Origin: Chitinispirillaceae bacterium
Lineage (GTDB): Bacteria > Fibrobacterota > Chitinivibrionia > Chitinivibrionales > Chitinispirillaceae
NCBI GenBank assembly: GCA_016929595.1
Contig: JAFGIN010000180.1
Span: forward strand, 1-54,050
DNA: 54,050 nucleotides
Reading direction: 5' to 3'
The notes under the pieces are model-generated. The model was given only the letters and a program-made list of their open reading frames with translations, ran no database searches and was not told where the DNA came from. Each line of letters begins with the position of its first letter. Position 1 is the stretch's first letter. Positions 1 through 10,078 of the stretch are shown in pieces. The position numbers and the translations under genes were made by a program.

Positions 1-87
1 CAACAGCCAACAGCCAACAGCCAACAGCCAACAGCCAACAGCCAACAGCCAACAGCCAACAGCCAACAGCCAACAGCCAACAGCCAA
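1..87. repeat. Heptanucleotide tandem repeat (CAACAGC)n, cut by window edge
   Basis: About 12 perfect head-to-tail copies of CAACAGC run from the first base to about position 87. There are no spacers between units, so it is a simple period-7 array. The left end is outside the window. The stretch from 88 to 294 is the upstream region of the FIST gene; I see no confident promoter in it. Confidence 0.97.
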
Positions 88-294
88 TCCCGACTCATCG
101 GAATTTGATTAATAGATTTCTAATTGTACCAGTAACCAATATCTCTGAGATCATAATTCCGGGTACAATTTATTAGGTTGCGATTCAAACCTGAAAGCTG
201 TAGAATTAAATCCAGGCTCGCAACGCTACAGACATTTGCAATTTCAGCGGTAAATGTTTGATTATACTACATTTAATTCAATAAAGAGGCATAT

Positions 295-1485
295 ATGGCA
301 ACTAAATGCGGATCTGGCTTCAGTTATAATCGTAATCCCGAGATAGCTGCAAAAGAGGCTATCAATAAAGCTATGCAATCAGCCGGTGCAGAAAAATGTG
401 ATATTGTAATTCTTTTTTCTACGATCGGATACCAGCATGAGATACTGATAAAAACCCTCTCTGCTATAACTGATAACGCAAAACTGATCGGTTGCACTGG
501 CGAAGGAGCCATCTCATTTGATTTTAATAATGAATCACCATTCGCATTATCCATCATGATTATTCAGTCAGATGAATTAACTTTTGAGATAGCGAAGGTT
601 ACCGGTGTCAAAACCGATTGTGAAAAAGCAGGAAAAAAACTTGGTGAAAGTATTACACCATTTATTACCGATAAAACCATGAGTATCTGGATATTCCCTG
701 ATCATCTCTCGATGAATTATGATGCATTTCTGAGCTCTTTCGAAAGTAGTGTTTCAACTAATCATCACATCCCGATTTTTGGAGGGGGCTCTGCAGATAA
801 CTGGCAATTTAAACAGATGTTTCAATTTCATAATAATGAAGTACTCACTGACAGTGTTGTCTGCCTGGTCATTACAGGGACTCTATCGGTTGCGTCAGCC
901 ATAACTCACGGTTGCATTCCCATCGGCATAGAAAGAGAAGTAACCAAATCTCAAGGGAACACCATACTCGAAATTGACAACAGAAAAGTTACGGATGTTT
1001 TACAGGAATATATTCCGGAAGAGGATGTTGCCAACTGGCACAAACTCGGTATCCGCTGTCTCTGCCTTGGCCTTAAAGCACCCGGTACATTGAAAAATGT
1101 CTATGATGAATACATCATTCGAGCAATGCCCGTTGTCGATTTTGCCACAGGAAGTGGAAGAGTATCTACAGAATTAAAGCCCGGTACAAAAATACATATG
1201 ATAAGCCGCAATCCCGAGAAGTTATTGCCTAATGCTGAACTTATGGCCCAGGACATTACGAGGCAGTTAAATGGTGCTCAGCCAAAATTTGTTCTTCAGA
1301 TCGATTGTGCCGGTAGAAGTAAGGTGTTGCGAACCGAGGAAAAGATGATCATACAGAAGAAATTGCAATCTTTTGTCAAATCTGAGGTTCCATGGACAGG
1401 TTTATACTGTTATGGGGAAATGGGACCTGTCGCCGGGAAAAATTATTTCCATAATTTTACGGTAATCATTGCAGCATTTTACTGA
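295..1485 (+). CDS. FIST domain signal-sensing protein
   Basis: A 396-residue soluble protein covering the FIST N and FIST C domains. FIST proteins are cytoplasmic sensors, proposed to bind small ligands such as amino acids, and are often encoded next to GGDEF, EAL, kinase or chemotaxis proteins. Family hallmarks are the early IGCTGEG-like turn (about residues 65-72), the PIFGGGSAD segment (about 160-168), and the C-terminal GLYCYGEMGP segment close to the end. No signal peptide or membrane helix is visible. ATG at 295 follows an AAAGAGG Shine-Dalgarno. The stop is only 48 bp before a GTG-started diguanylate cyclase gene, so the pair is probably a sensor-output unit in which the FIST protein tunes c-di-GMP synthesis. 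The partner and ligand are inferred; the domain call is firm. Confidence 0.87.
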   Translation: MATKCGSGFSYNRNPEIAAKEAINKAMQSAGAEKCDIVILFSTIGYQHEILIKTLSAITDNAKLIGCTGEGAISFDFNNESPFALSIMIIQSDELTFEIAKVTGVKTDCEKAGKKLGESITPFITDKTMSIWIFPDHLSMNYDAFLSSFESSVSTNHHIPIFGGGSADNWQFKQMFQFHNNEVLTDSVVCLVITGTLSVASAITHGCIPIGIEREVTKSQGNTILEIDNRKVTDVLQEYIPEEDVANWHKLGIRCLCLGLKAPGTLKNVYDEYIIRAMPVVDFATGSGRVSTELKPGTKIHMISRNPEKLLPNAELMAQDITRQLNGAQPKFVLQIDCAGRSKVLRTEEKMIIQKKLQSFVKSEVPWTGLYCYGEMGPVAGKNYFHNFTVIIAAFY

Positions 1486-1533
1486 AATTAAAATACCAGG
1501 ACTACTCACTGATGAACATTATGAGGAATTTTC

Positions 1534-2796
1534 GTGAATTCTCATTCACCAATGCAACCTGATGAAACTGATGATACCCGGCGCATTGTTCAGGAGAACA
1601 AACTTCTTGCAGAACAGGTTAAACGTCTGGTAAGAACAGAGTATGCTTTATATAACACACAGCTTGAGCTTGACAATCAAATTCAGTTATATAAAGATCT
1701 TTATGAAACTGGCAGGAAACTTTCTGCTACCCGGAATATAGATGAGATATTCATTGAATTAGCTAATTTTATTATAGATCGTCTTAATTTCGGTGGATTT
1801 CTTGTTCTGGAAAGACGCGGTAATGGTTTTGAGGTAAAAAGATCCGGAGGATGCTGCTCAGATATCAGTCTTCCCGGGAAATCTGAATGCCTTTTCCAGT
1901 TATTTACTAACAAGGACTTCCTTAAACATACAGGAAATGAACACATTTTATCTTTTACATCCGAAAATACCACAATATTCAGTGAACTTGGCAGTTTTAA
2001 TTTTTTCGAAAAGCTTGTAATACACCTGTTTTACATTGGAACAGACAAAATACCTGCTTACATTCTTATCATTGGAAATCCACCCGAAAATCAATTTTAT
2101 AATGATCTTATTTTGAATTCCATACATATGATCAATCTTGGGAATCTGGTCAGTTTGATTGAAAATGCTCTCAACCACACAATTCACTATCAGGAACTTC
2201 TCCGTGAGCGGGAGCTTCTGGAGATAAAAGTACAGGAACGCACAAATGACTTGAATAACGCACTGGAGAATCTCAAAAAACTCAACAACAGACTGGAGAT
2301 TCTCTCTTTTCAGGATGAATTGACAGGTCTTTACAACAGAAGAGGTTTTTATATCTTTGGCGAAAAATTTTTAAGCATGGCAAAAAGGAAAGGTACTAAT
2401 CTTCTATTTGTGTACTGTGATCTTGATAAATTCAAATCAATCAATGATATACATGGTCATAAAGAAGGTGATTGTGCACTGCAGACTACCGCTTCGATTC
2501 TGAAAAATGTCTGCCGGGACTATGATATCGTCAGTAGGTTCGGCGGTGACGAATTTGTCATACTGATTGAAAATGTATCTATCGATGACTTTGTACCATT
2601 GAAAAGAAGAATTTCAGAATTGTTGACTGAGTATAACAACAGATCAAATAAAGGGTATCAGATCCTCATTTCTCTGGGATATACCATCTACTCGCCAGAT
2701 AATACTAATCAAGATATCAGTTTTGATGATCTGATCGAAGAGGCAGATAAAAAGCTGTATGCTGAAAAAAAGAAGAAGAATGAAGATTTGCATTGA
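1534..2796 (+). CDS. Diguanylate cyclase (GGDEF) with GAF-like sensor region
   Basis: A 420-residue cytoplasmic protein that should make cyclic-di-GMP from two GTP. An N-terminal coiled coil (about 15-55) precedes a GAF-like region (about 60-215), a second coiled coil (about 220-260) and a C-terminal GGDEF domain (about 265-415). The catalytic motif is intact, RFGGDEF with GGDEF at 337-341, and the substrate-site stretch DLDKFKSIND is canonical. The inhibitory I-site RxxD is present as RDYD (328-331), five residues before GGDEF, so product inhibition is expected. The GTG start at 1534 follows a GAGGAA ribosome site; an in-frame ATG at 1552 is an alternative. It sits directly after the FIST gene, its likely sensor partner. 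No EAL domain is attached. Confidence 0.92.
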   Translation: MNSHSPMQPDETDDTRRIVQENKLLAEQVKRLVRTEYALYNTQLELDNQIQLYKDLYETGRKLSATRNIDEIFIELANFIIDRLNFGGFLVLERRGNGFEVKRSGGCCSDISLPGKSECLFQLFTNKDFLKHTGNEHILSFTSENTTIFSELGSFNFFEKLVIHLFYIGTDKIPAYILIIGNPPENQFYNDLILNSIHMINLGNLVSLIENALNHTIHYQELLRERELLEIKVQERTNDLNNALENLKKLNNRLEILSFQDELTGLYNRRGFYIFGEKFLSMAKRKGTNLLFVYCDLDKFKSINDIHGHKEGDCALQTTASILKNVCRDYDIVSRFGGDEFVILIENVSIDDFVPLKRRISELLTEYNNRSNKGYQILISLGYTIYSPDNTNQDISFDDLIEEADKKLYAEKKKKNEDLH

Positions 2797-2981
2797 AAAC
2801 CAAAAACAGCCACACACGAAACAACGCATCTATCAATTACTAACATCAGCTCAGAATTCCCGAAAAGATTCGTTCGTGCTTCTCCCTATTTAATCGAAAA
2901 AGATGAGCGCTCTTTTTGCAGAAATTTCGCAATTTACGCTTATAGCGCAACTGGTGGGAAGCTTGTCGAAGAAATAGATCA

Positions 2982-3025
2982 GAAAAGGAAAGCCCTGTTT
3001 CTGAGTACTATTCAGAAACAGGGCT
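2982..3025 (-). terminator. Intrinsic terminator of the rib-nusB-DUF2723 operon
   Basis: A perfect 14-bp stem, AGCCCTGTTTCTGA (2991-3004) and its complement (3012-3025), encloses a 7-nt loop. Read on the minus strand it starts 19 bp after the DUF2723 stop and is followed by the T-rich run TTTCCTTTT. The rest of the 2797-3043 gap shows nothing clear. Confidence 0.8.
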
Positions 3026-3043
3026 GGTCAAAATTGAGAGCCG

Positions 3044-5800
3044 TTAGTTACTTTTTACAGCTGGTACTACTGCGGGCGCTTCAGTTTTAAGAGCAGTATC
3101 AGATTTACCTTTTTTCAACTCATTGAGACGTTGAATATAGGTACTTGCACGTCGATCGCCAGGATGAGTTAAAGAAAATTGTTCCATAGTGGTAACTGCA
3201 CTATCTAACTTACCAAGGTCTTCATAGCATTTTGCTATAGATGCATAAGTATACCACGGATCAGCATCTCCTTTATTCAACATTTTTTTCAAAACCGTAA
3301 TACATTCTTCTTTCTTACCATTTTGATCCAGAGCCTGAGCGAACATTCTGAGATATTCCGTGTTGCCAGGTTCAATCTCGAGTGCTTCACGCATCTTTTC
3401 TTCAGCTTCGAGAGGCTTTCCATGTCCCATAAGAGTCTCATGGCGCAACATACGGGGACGCCAGTCCCACGGCATCATCGCTACACACTGATTCAGTTTA
3501 CTAAGGACAAGTGACAACGAGTCTTCATACGCTTTCTTTTTCGTATCGAGAAGCGATTTTACCTGACCTGTTGAATCTTTCTGAGCACTTAACATCGTAA
3601 CTTCATTCTTCATGTCCATAAGAGGTTTACGTAAAGCAAGAGTGATTTGTATATATGAAGCTGCGTAGTTGGAAAGAAGCTTCTCAGAAGTATCATTAAG
3701 CTGTGCTTTCCCATCACCAAGCCCCCTGAATTTATAAACATAATCCAGCAGGTGAACCGTGCGGGGGATATCGAGGCGATCTGCATCAGTTACCACCTGA
3801 GGCGTCACGCGGTACACAAGCCCCTGCATCTTAAGGTATGGACCGAGCCCCATCAGATTATCATCCGAAACGGTTACAGCAAAATAGATCGGCTTTTTCC
3901 ATGCGTTTGCATCGACGATATTGACCACCATCAAATCCTGCACACGCAAAGCATTCAGTTGCTGACGGGTTGGAAGATTTACGGTAATCCCTGCGTTGGG
4001 AAGAGTATACTTCGTCGGCTCGGTGTAGGGATTGAGACGATGATCAATCTCGGATTCGATCTGTTTTTCAGTGTAGGAAATGGGTACTTTAGGATCATTT
4101 CTTTTAAGCTGCTTGATATACCATTTTGTATTGACAAGGCTTAAATTAACAATTCTGACATCACGGCGTATCCCATATGCTTCCTGCAACGCCCAGAGCG
4201 GAAAGGTATCATTATCACCATTGGTAAAAAGGATTCCATCCTTTTCACAGGACATGAGCAGATTGTACGCATAATCGTAAGGAACCCAATCACCTTTACG
4301 TGAGCTTTGAGCCCAGTTCTGTGTTAGTGGCACTGCCGGTGAGGCGATCAACAACAGGGACACCACTGGAGCAAGTGTCGTTCTGAACATGGACTTCTTG
4401 TGAGTATAAAGAAAATGCATGACAGCTGTCCCTGCAATACCCATCCACATACCCAGATACATGAATGCTGCCGCCCAGAAGTAATCACGAACACGGACCT
4501 CTCTATGGACTATTGGTTCTGCACCAGGTTTTCCAGCCTTTACCCATTGAACATAATCACGGTATTCCGGACGAGTTCCATCTGAGAAGTTCATGTATAG
4601 CACAAGGCCTACGGAACAGAGCAGAAACAGAGAGCCAAGAAAAATCGCAATATTTCTGTTTTTCTTAAAAAGATAATACCAGCCATAAATCATGAAAAAT
4701 GTCGGGAGCAGATAGATAAAAAGCTTTTCGAAACCAAAAAAGCGCTCCGTATCAAGAGGACTGAACCGGAAGAACTGTGTCAGATGGAAACCACCATAGC
4801 CCATATGACCTTCAATTCCAAGCTGATGAGCCCAGCTCCCTCTTCTCCAGAACATACGGGAGAACATATCTTCTGAGCCGTACTGTTTTCGTTCAAGAAA
4901 CTCTTTGAAAGCGATCCAAGAAGACGGGTCGTTTTCGTTAATCATCGGATCAAGCGTAGCCCGTATTGGAATGTAAAGGTGCGCGGAGAAACCGATATAA
5001 GCAAACAGTGTGATCCAGAAACAGAACTGCCACTGTTTCTGATGTTTTCCTTCCATAACAGCCATCAGGCCGGTAAAAACCGTCATAACTGCCCCAGCCC
5101 AGATATAGAGAGGCATCTCTTTAATTACTACACCCAGACCAATTGCTGTGAGCCATATTCTCCAGTCTGTGCGTTTTTCCTTGTCCATAAGAATGATAAA
5201 GAGGAAAACCGGTGGAAGAATGATCATTGAATACATGTGAACAGCAATACCGAGAAAACTAATATAGGTAAGTAAAATGAGCAGCCGATCCTTATTGATG
5301 GCATTACTTTGAGCCCATTTGAGAGCGAGCCACGTTGCAACAGCAACAAACATCATTGATGGATTAGCTTCAGATGCTTCAACAGCACTGAACCAGAAAG
5401 TACTCCCAAAAACAGCAAACAATCCTGCAACGACACCACCAATGTAGACAGAAAAACGCTTCCAGGTTGTGTCAGGGATACCAACCATTGCAATTGCAAC
5501 TCTCACTGCTGTGAGATAGATAAACAAAGCGGTCAGTGCACTGAAAATGACAACTGCAAAGTTCATCCGATAGCCGACGTCCTGAAAAAAAGGCATGATG
5601 ATACTCGACACACGCAAAATCATCATGAATAGCGGATTACCTGGAGGATGCGGTATGCCGAGAGAGTGTCCACTAGCAACATACTCACCACAATCCCAGA
5701 ATGCGACCGTTGGCGATGTTGTCATTAAAAAAGCAAAAAACGCAATCGCAAACACAACGGTAGCGAAAATGCGATTGTAACGATTATGGAGTTTATCCAT
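3044..5800 (-). CDS. DUF2723/TMEM260-type polytopic membrane protein with C-terminal TPRs
   Basis: A 918-residue membrane protein. The N-terminal third carries the DUF2723 signature: a first helix (about 10-30), then WDCGEYVASG and a loop with HPPGNPLF, followed by many further helices up to about residue 490. This family belongs to the GT-C-like membrane glycosyltransferases, and the eukaryotic homologue TMEM260 is an O-mannosyltransferase. The C-terminal part is extracytoplasmic and ends in tetratricopeptide-like helices (about 765-895). The bacterial substrate is unknown, so transfer of a lipid-linked sugar to protein is only an inference. It is the last gene of the rib operon. Its ATG follows AAGGAAGG and overlaps the end of nusB by 8 bp, and an intrinsic terminator lies just downstream. 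Confidence 0.85.
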   Translation of the reverse strand: MDKLHNRYNRIFATVVFAIAFFAFLMTTSPTVAFWDCGEYVASGHSLGIPHPPGNPLFMMILRVSSIIMPFFQDVGYRMNFAVVIFSALTALFIYLTAVRVAIAMVGIPDTTWKRFSVYIGGVVAGLFAVFGSTFWFSAVEASEANPSMMFVAVATWLALKWAQSNAINKDRLLILLTYISFLGIAVHMYSMIILPPVFLFIILMDKEKRTDWRIWLTAIGLGVVIKEMPLYIWAGAVMTVFTGLMAVMEGKHQKQWQFCFWITLFAYIGFSAHLYIPIRATLDPMINENDPSSWIAFKEFLERKQYGSEDMFSRMFWRRGSWAHQLGIEGHMGYGGFHLTQFFRFSPLDTERFFGFEKLFIYLLPTFFMIYGWYYLFKKNRNIAIFLGSLFLLCSVGLVLYMNFSDGTRPEYRDYVQWVKAGKPGAEPIVHREVRVRDYFWAAAFMYLGMWMGIAGTAVMHFLYTHKKSMFRTTLAPVVSLLLIASPAVPLTQNWAQSSRKGDWVPYDYAYNLLMSCEKDGILFTNGDNDTFPLWALQEAYGIRRDVRIVNLSLVNTKWYIKQLKRNDPKVPISYTEKQIESEIDHRLNPYTEPTKYTLPNAGITVNLPTRQQLNALRVQDLMVVNIVDANAWKKPIYFAVTVSDDNLMGLGPYLKMQGLVYRVTPQVVTDADRLDIPRTVHLLDYVYKFRGLGDGKAQLNDTSEKLLSNYAASYIQITLALRKPLMDMKNEVTMLSAQKDSTGQVKSLLDTKKKAYEDSLSLVLSKLNQCVAMMPWDWRPRMLRHETLMGHGKPLEAEEKMREALEIEPGNTEYLRMFAQALDQNGKKEECITVLKKMLNKGDADPWYTYASIAKCYEDLGKLDSAVTTMEQFSLTHPGDRRASTYIQRLNELKKGKSDTALKTEAPAVVPAVKSN

Positions 5801-6278
5801 GCTGAAAGCCTTCCTTTCCAGAGGTGCCGGATTGTCCTTTCAATTTCTTATTTATCGAATCTATGATTCCATTTACAAATTTCCCAGAGTCATCAGTGCC
5901 GAATAATTTGGCAAGTTCGACAGCTTCATCAATAACGACTTTAACCGGAGTATCGGGGAAAAAACGTAATTCCGCAATCGATAACCGGAGTATATTCCTG
6001 TCGATAGCAGCCATGCGTTTGAGATCCCAGTTTGCAGCCCGATCCCTGATCATTTCATCCAGACTTTCTCTGTTATCGTAAACAGCTTTCACCAGTTCGG
6101 AAGCATAGTTTACGACATCCGGAGAAAACGATGATGAATCTGCGATATTATTCAACATCTGACGCCAGTCGTCACCCCCTGAACCAATTTCACATGCATA
6201 GAGGGTCTGCAACGCGAGTTCTCGCGATTTTCTTCTGTTTTTAAAAGCACCTTCATGTTTGTGTTCGGTACTATCCAT
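5793..6278 (-). CDS. nusB: Transcription antitermination factor NusB
   Basis: A 161-residue all-helical RNA-binding protein. NusB binds boxA RNA with NusE (S10) in antitermination complexes on rRNA operons. The sequence shows the family start RRKSRELALQTLYACE (about 15-30) and the C-terminal core DRNILRLSIAELRFF...TPVKVVIDEAVELAKLFGTDDSGKFVNGI (about 90-145), which is strongly conserved. Length is slightly over the usual 130-150 because of a charged N-terminal tail. It sits between ribH (62-bp gap) and the DUF2723 gene (8-bp overlap). The ribH-nusB order is common in many bacteria. The ribosome site before ATG is weak. Confidence 0.95.
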   Translation of the reverse strand: MDSTEHKHEGAFKNRRKSRELALQTLYACEIGSGGDDWRQMLNNIADSSSFSPDVVNYASELVKAVYDNRESLDEMIRDRAANWDLKRMAAIDRNILRLSIAELRFFPDTPVKVVIDEAVELAKLFGTDDSGKFVNGIIDSINKKLKGQSGTSGKEGFQHG

Positions 6279-6340
6279 TCTGATCTTTCTAAAAATTATT
6301 TATAAAACTAAAATACGAACGGGCACTAAAAATAGTTATT

Positions 6341-6805
6341 TCACAGCTTTGAAAACAGATCAACCATTTCAAGAGCACTTAAAGCCGCATCCCATCCCTT
6401 ATTGCCAGCCTTGGTACCAGCTCTTTCTACAGCCTGTTCAATCGTATCGGTAGTAAGAACGCCAAAAATAACTGGCATTGATTCCTGAAGTCCCACCTGT
6501 GCAACACCCTTGGAAACCTCAGCAGCTACGTAATCAAAATGCGGTGTTCCACCACGAATTACAGCTCCCACACAAATTATTGCATCAAATTTTTTGGAAC
6601 GTGCAACTTTCTGGGCCGTTACCGGAATCTCAAAAGCTCCGGGTGTCCACACAATAGCAAGTGAATCCCGGTCGACTTTGTGACGGATCAGGCAGTCAAC
6701 CGCACCTTCCACGAGTTTACGTGTAATCAATTCGTTAAAACGGGAAGCTATGAGCGCGAACCGCTTTCCACTCCCATCTAAGTGTCCTTCAATTACGATT
6801 GACAT
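6341..6805 (-). CDS. ribH: 6,7-dimethyl-8-ribityllumazine synthase
   Basis: A 154-residue enzyme that condenses 5-amino-6-ribitylamino-uracil with 3,4-dihydroxy-2-butanone 4-phosphate to give lumazine, the penultimate riboflavin step. Family motifs are the substrate loop SRFNELIT (about 22-29), WTPGAFEIP (about 53-61), and [15 protein letters not shown] (about 80-94), whose His is the catalytic proton-transfer residue, then [11 protein letters not shown] near the end. Length is typical. The gene overlaps the end of ribBA by 13 bp, which suggests translational coupling, and ATG follows a G-rich site (GGGGGA). Confidence 0.96.
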   Translation of the reverse strand: MSIVIEGHLDGSGKRFALIASRFNELITRKLVEGAVDCLIRHKVDRDSLAIVWTPGAFEIPVTAQKVARSKKFDAIICVGAVIRGGTPHFDYVAAEVSKGVAQVGLQESMPVIFGVLTTDTIEQAVERAGTKAGNKGWDAALSALEMVDLFSKL

Positions 6806-8013
6806 ATTAATCCCCCTTCAAGCAAATGCCCCATTTTTTCTTTTTTTGTTGAAAGATACCTGAGATTGTTTTTTCCCGGGGTGATTTCAAGTGGCACACG
6901 CTCTACCACCTTCATCCCATATCCCTCAAGTCCAACTATTTTTCTAGGATTGTTAGTCATTAATCGAATCTTTTTGATCCCAAGATCAGCCAGAATCTGA
7001 GCGCCAATTCCATAATCACGTAAATCGGGTGCAAACCCAAGTTCAACATTGGCTTCAACGGTATCCATTCCCTGATCCTGAAGATTGTAGGCTTTCAGTT
7101 TATTCACCAGACCGATCCCTCTGCCTTCCTGACGCAGATAAAGAATCACTCCCGCTCCCGCATCATGAATCATTCCCATCGCCCGATGTAGCTGATCTCC
7201 GCAATCACAACGGCTGGAGCCAAGTACATCACCCGTAAAGCACTCGGAATGAACTCTAACAAGAAATGGTTCCTCAGGATTTGGAGTACCCTTTTGAATC
7301 ACCAGATGAGTTGCTCCTGAAACGTCATCTTCGTATGCAATAAGATTGAAATCACCATATTGTGTCGGAAGCCTCGAAACTACCGCCTGTCGAATCAATT
7401 TTTCATGAGCAGTTCTGTACCGGATAAGGTCAGTAACAGAAATAATCCTGAGATTATGCTGCTGTGCAAATACCTTTAGTTGAGGCAATCGGGCCATAGT
7501 ACCATCATCATTCATGATTTCACAGATAACCCCTGAAGGATACAATCCGGCTAATTTTGCCATATCCAGCGATGCCTCAGTTTGTCCGCTCCGAACCAGA
7601 ACACCGCCCTCACGCGCCTGAATAGGAAACATATGACCAGGTTTTACAAAATCCTCCGGTTTAGCCTGAAAGTCACATAATTTTTTAACCGTTGCAGCCC
7701 TGTCATGGGTGGATATACCAGTGGTGGTTCCCTCTCTGGCTTCAACCGAAACGGTAAAGGCAGTTTCAAACCGGGACGTATTCTGCTGTACCATCATTGG
7801 GATATGCAGTTCTTCCAGCCGCTTTCCCTCCATGGAGACACAGATCAGCCCCCTTCCATGTTTTGCCATAAAATTGATTTTTTCAGCATCACACAACTCT
7901 GATGCGCACGCAAGATCACCCTCATTTTCCCTCTCCTCATCATCGACAATGATGACAAGCTTTCCCATTTTATATTCATTGATAATTTCTTCGATTTCCG
8001 CAAATGTTTTCAA
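6793..8013 (-). CDS. ribBA: Bifunctional DHBP synthase / GTP cyclohydrolase II
   Basis: A 406-residue fusion supplying both riboflavin precursors. The N-terminal half (1 to about 200) is 3,4-dihydroxy-2-butanone 4-phosphate synthase, with the acidic metal-site stretch [11 protein letters not shown] near residue 25 and an STHDRA segment. The C-terminal half (about 205-400) is GTP cyclohydrolase II, with the zinc motif [15 protein letters not shown] and the [10 protein letters not shown] loop. Both halves look complete. The start codon is TTG (TTG-AAA-ACA) after a purine-rich GGAGGGAGCGGGG stretch, and its TTGA overlaps the TGA stop of ribE by 4 bp, a typical coupling arrangement. No FMN riboswitch is visible in the operon leader. 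Confidence 0.95.
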   Translation of the reverse strand: MKTFAEIEEIINEYKMGKLVIIVDDEERENEGDLACASELCDAEKINFMAKHGRGLICVSMEGKRLEELHIPMMVQQNTSRFETAFTVSVEAREGTTTGISTHDRAATVKKLCDFQAKPEDFVKPGHMFPIQAREGGVLVRSGQTEASLDMAKLAGLYPSGVICEIMNDDGTMARLPQLKVFAQQHNLRIISVTDLIRYRTAHEKLIRQAVVSRLPTQYGDFNLIAYEDDVSGATHLVIQKGTPNPEEPFLVRVHSECFTGDVLGSSRCDCGDQLHRAMGMIHDAGAGVILYLRQEGRGIGLVNKLKAYNLQDQGMDTVEANVELGFAPDLRDYGIGAQILADLGIKKIRLMTNNPRKIVGLEGYGMKVVERVPLEITPGKNNLRYLSTKKEKMGHLLEGGLICQS

Positions 8014-8666
8014 AACCCCGCTCCCTCCATTTTAAGCAGCAGTGATTCATTGGATATTCCAGACATACTACTGTTTCTTCCAGAATTAAAAATACGTTTG
8101 ATATAACGGGCCAGAACATCACACTCGATGTTAACATAGTCTCCAACTTTTTTCTGTGACAGCACCGTATTCTGAAGAGTCAAGGGTATACAGGATATGG
8201 AAATTTCACAGTTCCCTGAGCTGGCTACTGTTAAACTTATTCCATCGATGGCAACAGACCCTTTCTCCGCCATGAACTCATTGAGTTCTTCAGGAACCCG
8301 GATTGTCCGCAATATGCTGCCATTACGGTCTCTGTCACGGACAATCGTCCCGACACCATCAATATGCCCTGCTACAAAGTGCCCGTCCAGACGATCACCA
8401 ATTTTCAGTGCCCGTTCCATATTAACAGCTCTTCCCGGCAAAACGGATTGCAATGTTGTACGGTTTAAGGTTTCCAAAACCGCAGAAAAGAAACTGGTAG
8501 AACCTTCTATCCGCTCAACAGTTAAACATGCACCATCAATGGCAACGGAAGCACCAACAGAAGTTGTAAAAGTTTTCATACACGGTTTAATACCCAGTAC
8601 GATATTGCTGCCAGTACGACTCGCAGAGACAACAGTTCCAGTACACTCTATCAAACCGGTAAACAT
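8010..8666 (-). CDS. ribE: Riboflavin synthase, alpha chain
   Basis: A 218-residue enzyme that dismutates two lumazine molecules into riboflavin and the pyrimidine precursor. It starts with the invariant MFTGLIE and contains two tandem lumazine-binding barrels (about 1-97 and 98-195); the second begins near [12 protein letters not shown]. The C-terminal tail is about 15-20 residues longer than in many homologues. ATG follows AAGGA at a good distance. It is the second gene of the operon, 136 bp after ribD and overlapping ribBA by 4 bp. It is also called ribC in Escherichia coli. Confidence 0.95.
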   Translation of the reverse strand: MFTGLIECTGTVVSASRTGSNIVLGIKPCMKTFTTSVGASVAIDGACLTVERIEGSTSFFSAVLETLNRTTLQSVLPGRAVNMERALKIGDRLDGHFVAGHIDGVGTIVRDRDRNGSILRTIRVPEELNEFMAEKGSVAIDGISLTVASSGNCEISISCIPLTLQNTVLSQKKVGDYVNIECDVLARYIKRIFNSGRNSSMSGISNESLLLKMEGAGF

Positions 8667-8802
8667 TATACTATTCCTTGAAATCTATCCCTGACTTGTG
8701 TTCCGGAACTCAGGGCGATCTCTGCATCATCCCTTTTCCGGAGCGTAAGTTAGTTTTAAATAGCTAAAAATAATTAAAACTATGGGTAATGATGTGTTAT
8801 TT

Positions 8803-9912
8803 TTATGAAACGATTTGAGCACAGACGGGTTTGCCAGTCACCATGAAATCATCTCTGAAGGTTTTAAACTGAATCTCATTCAAAAAGATTCCCTCCTTCA
8901 TGGTTAACGGTTTTGGGAATTGAAACCCATCCCTGCCTCCACCCAGGATTCTGTTTCCATAAAAAAGATAAACTCTATCAACAAGTCCAGCAGAAAGAAA
9001 TTCTGATGCGACTCTCTGACCACCCTCAATAAAAATACTGACAATATGCTGTTCATAAGCGATCTTAAGGAATGCCTGTAAAGCCTCCCTGTATGGTTCA
9101 TTTCCAAGATGCCAGTATTCGATCCCATTCTCAGACTTTTCAACTAAGCCGCAAGTTCCATTACAAACGACAACAATAGTTCTGGTTTCTCTGGCACTTT
9201 GAGCAAAAAACGTACTCTGAGGAATAGTTTCATCAGTTGAAAAGACCATCCGTGCAGGGTTGTACCCACTTTTGTGACGGACATTCAATCGGGGATTATC
9301 GGCTCTCAAGGTAGCAATACCAACAGCAACAGCTGCATGACGACGACGAAGTTCATGGACGTATTCCCGGGAGTCCTCACCTGTAATCCATTTGGAATTT
9401 CCGCACTGATCAGCGATTCTTCCATCAAAGGTTTGAGCGAGCTTGAGTGTAACCCAGGCTTTACGTGAAGTAACTCCTTTAATAAAATCCTCGTTGAGCA
9501 GTGTTGATTCATCCCTCAAAAGTCCCAGATGTACCCTGACCCCGGCTTCGCGAAGTTGTGTTATTCCTTTTCCTGCAACAAGCGGGTTGGGATCTTCAAG
9601 CGCAACATAAACCTCAGATATACCTGCCTCAATAATTGCATTGGTGCATGGTGGGGTTTTTTTTCCATGAAAATGACAACAGGGTTCCAGTGTGACATAC
9701 ATTGTCGCTCCAAAAGTTTTTTCTCCTGCCATAGCGATGGCCGCTTTTTCTGCGTGTAATCCACCCCAGGGATTTGTTGCACCCTGCCCCACAATAATAC
9801 CTCTAACAACAATCACTGCACCTACTGCAGGATTTGGAAAAGTTGTCCCCTTTACCGTTTCCGCAAGCGATAAGGCCGTTTGCATGAAATTCGTTTCAGT
9901 GTTTCTTATCAA
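8803..9912 (-). CDS. ribD: Bifunctional riboflavin deaminase/reductase
   Basis: A 369-residue fusion performing the second and third riboflavin steps: deamination of the GTP-derived pyrimidine and NADPH reduction of its ribosyl side chain. The deaminase half (about 5-145) has the zinc residues HAE and PCCHFHGKKTPPC, with the Glu of HAE as catalytic acid-base. The reductase half (about 150-365) has VTLKLAQTFDGRIA and a C-terminal FIEGGQRVASEFL segment. The start is TTG at 9912, chosen because AAAGGA lies six bases upstream; a later ATG (residue 10) lacks such a site. It is the first gene of the operon, divergent from the gene at 10079, and the 166-bp gap should hold both promoters. Confidence 0.94.
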   Translation of the reverse strand: MIRNTETNFMQTALSLAETVKGTTFPNPAVGAVIVVRGIIVGQGATNPWGGLHAEKAAIAMAGEKTFGATMYVTLEPCCHFHGKKTPPCTNAIIEAGISEVYVALEDPNPLVAGKGITQLREAGVRVHLGLLRDESTLLNEDFIKGVTSRKAWVTLKLAQTFDGRIADQCGNSKWITGEDSREYVHELRRRHAAVAVGIATLRADNPRLNVRHKSGYNPARMVFSTDETIPQSTFFAQSARETRTIVVVCNGTCGLVEKSENGIEYWHLGNEPYREALQAFLKIAYEQHIVSIFIEGGQRVASEFLSAGLVDRVYLFYGNRILGGGRDGFQFPKPLTMKEGIFLNEIQFKTFRDDFMVTGKPVCAQIVS

Positions 9913-10078
9913 CTATCATCCTTTATACAATGAACTTAATGTCAGAAAAATGGATAAAAAGAAAAAACAAATTAATTCTTCCATTTTTAAGGAACTGATA
10001 GTAAATATATCTTACGGAGATTATTTTTCGACATTAATGTACTTTGCTGAATAGTTCCAAAGGAAGTATTTTTGAGCC

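Noticed and set aside
1-87. CRISPR-like array
   Set aside because: Units are contiguous 7-mers without spacers, and no cas gene is present.
8197-8694. Long open frame on the plus strand opposite ribE
   Set aside because: It is the antisense shadow of a well-conserved gene, with no ribosome site or recognisable product.
9913-10078. Possible FMN riboswitch upstream of ribD
   Set aside because: None of the conserved RFN-element blocks is seen in the gap or in the ribD-ribE spacer.
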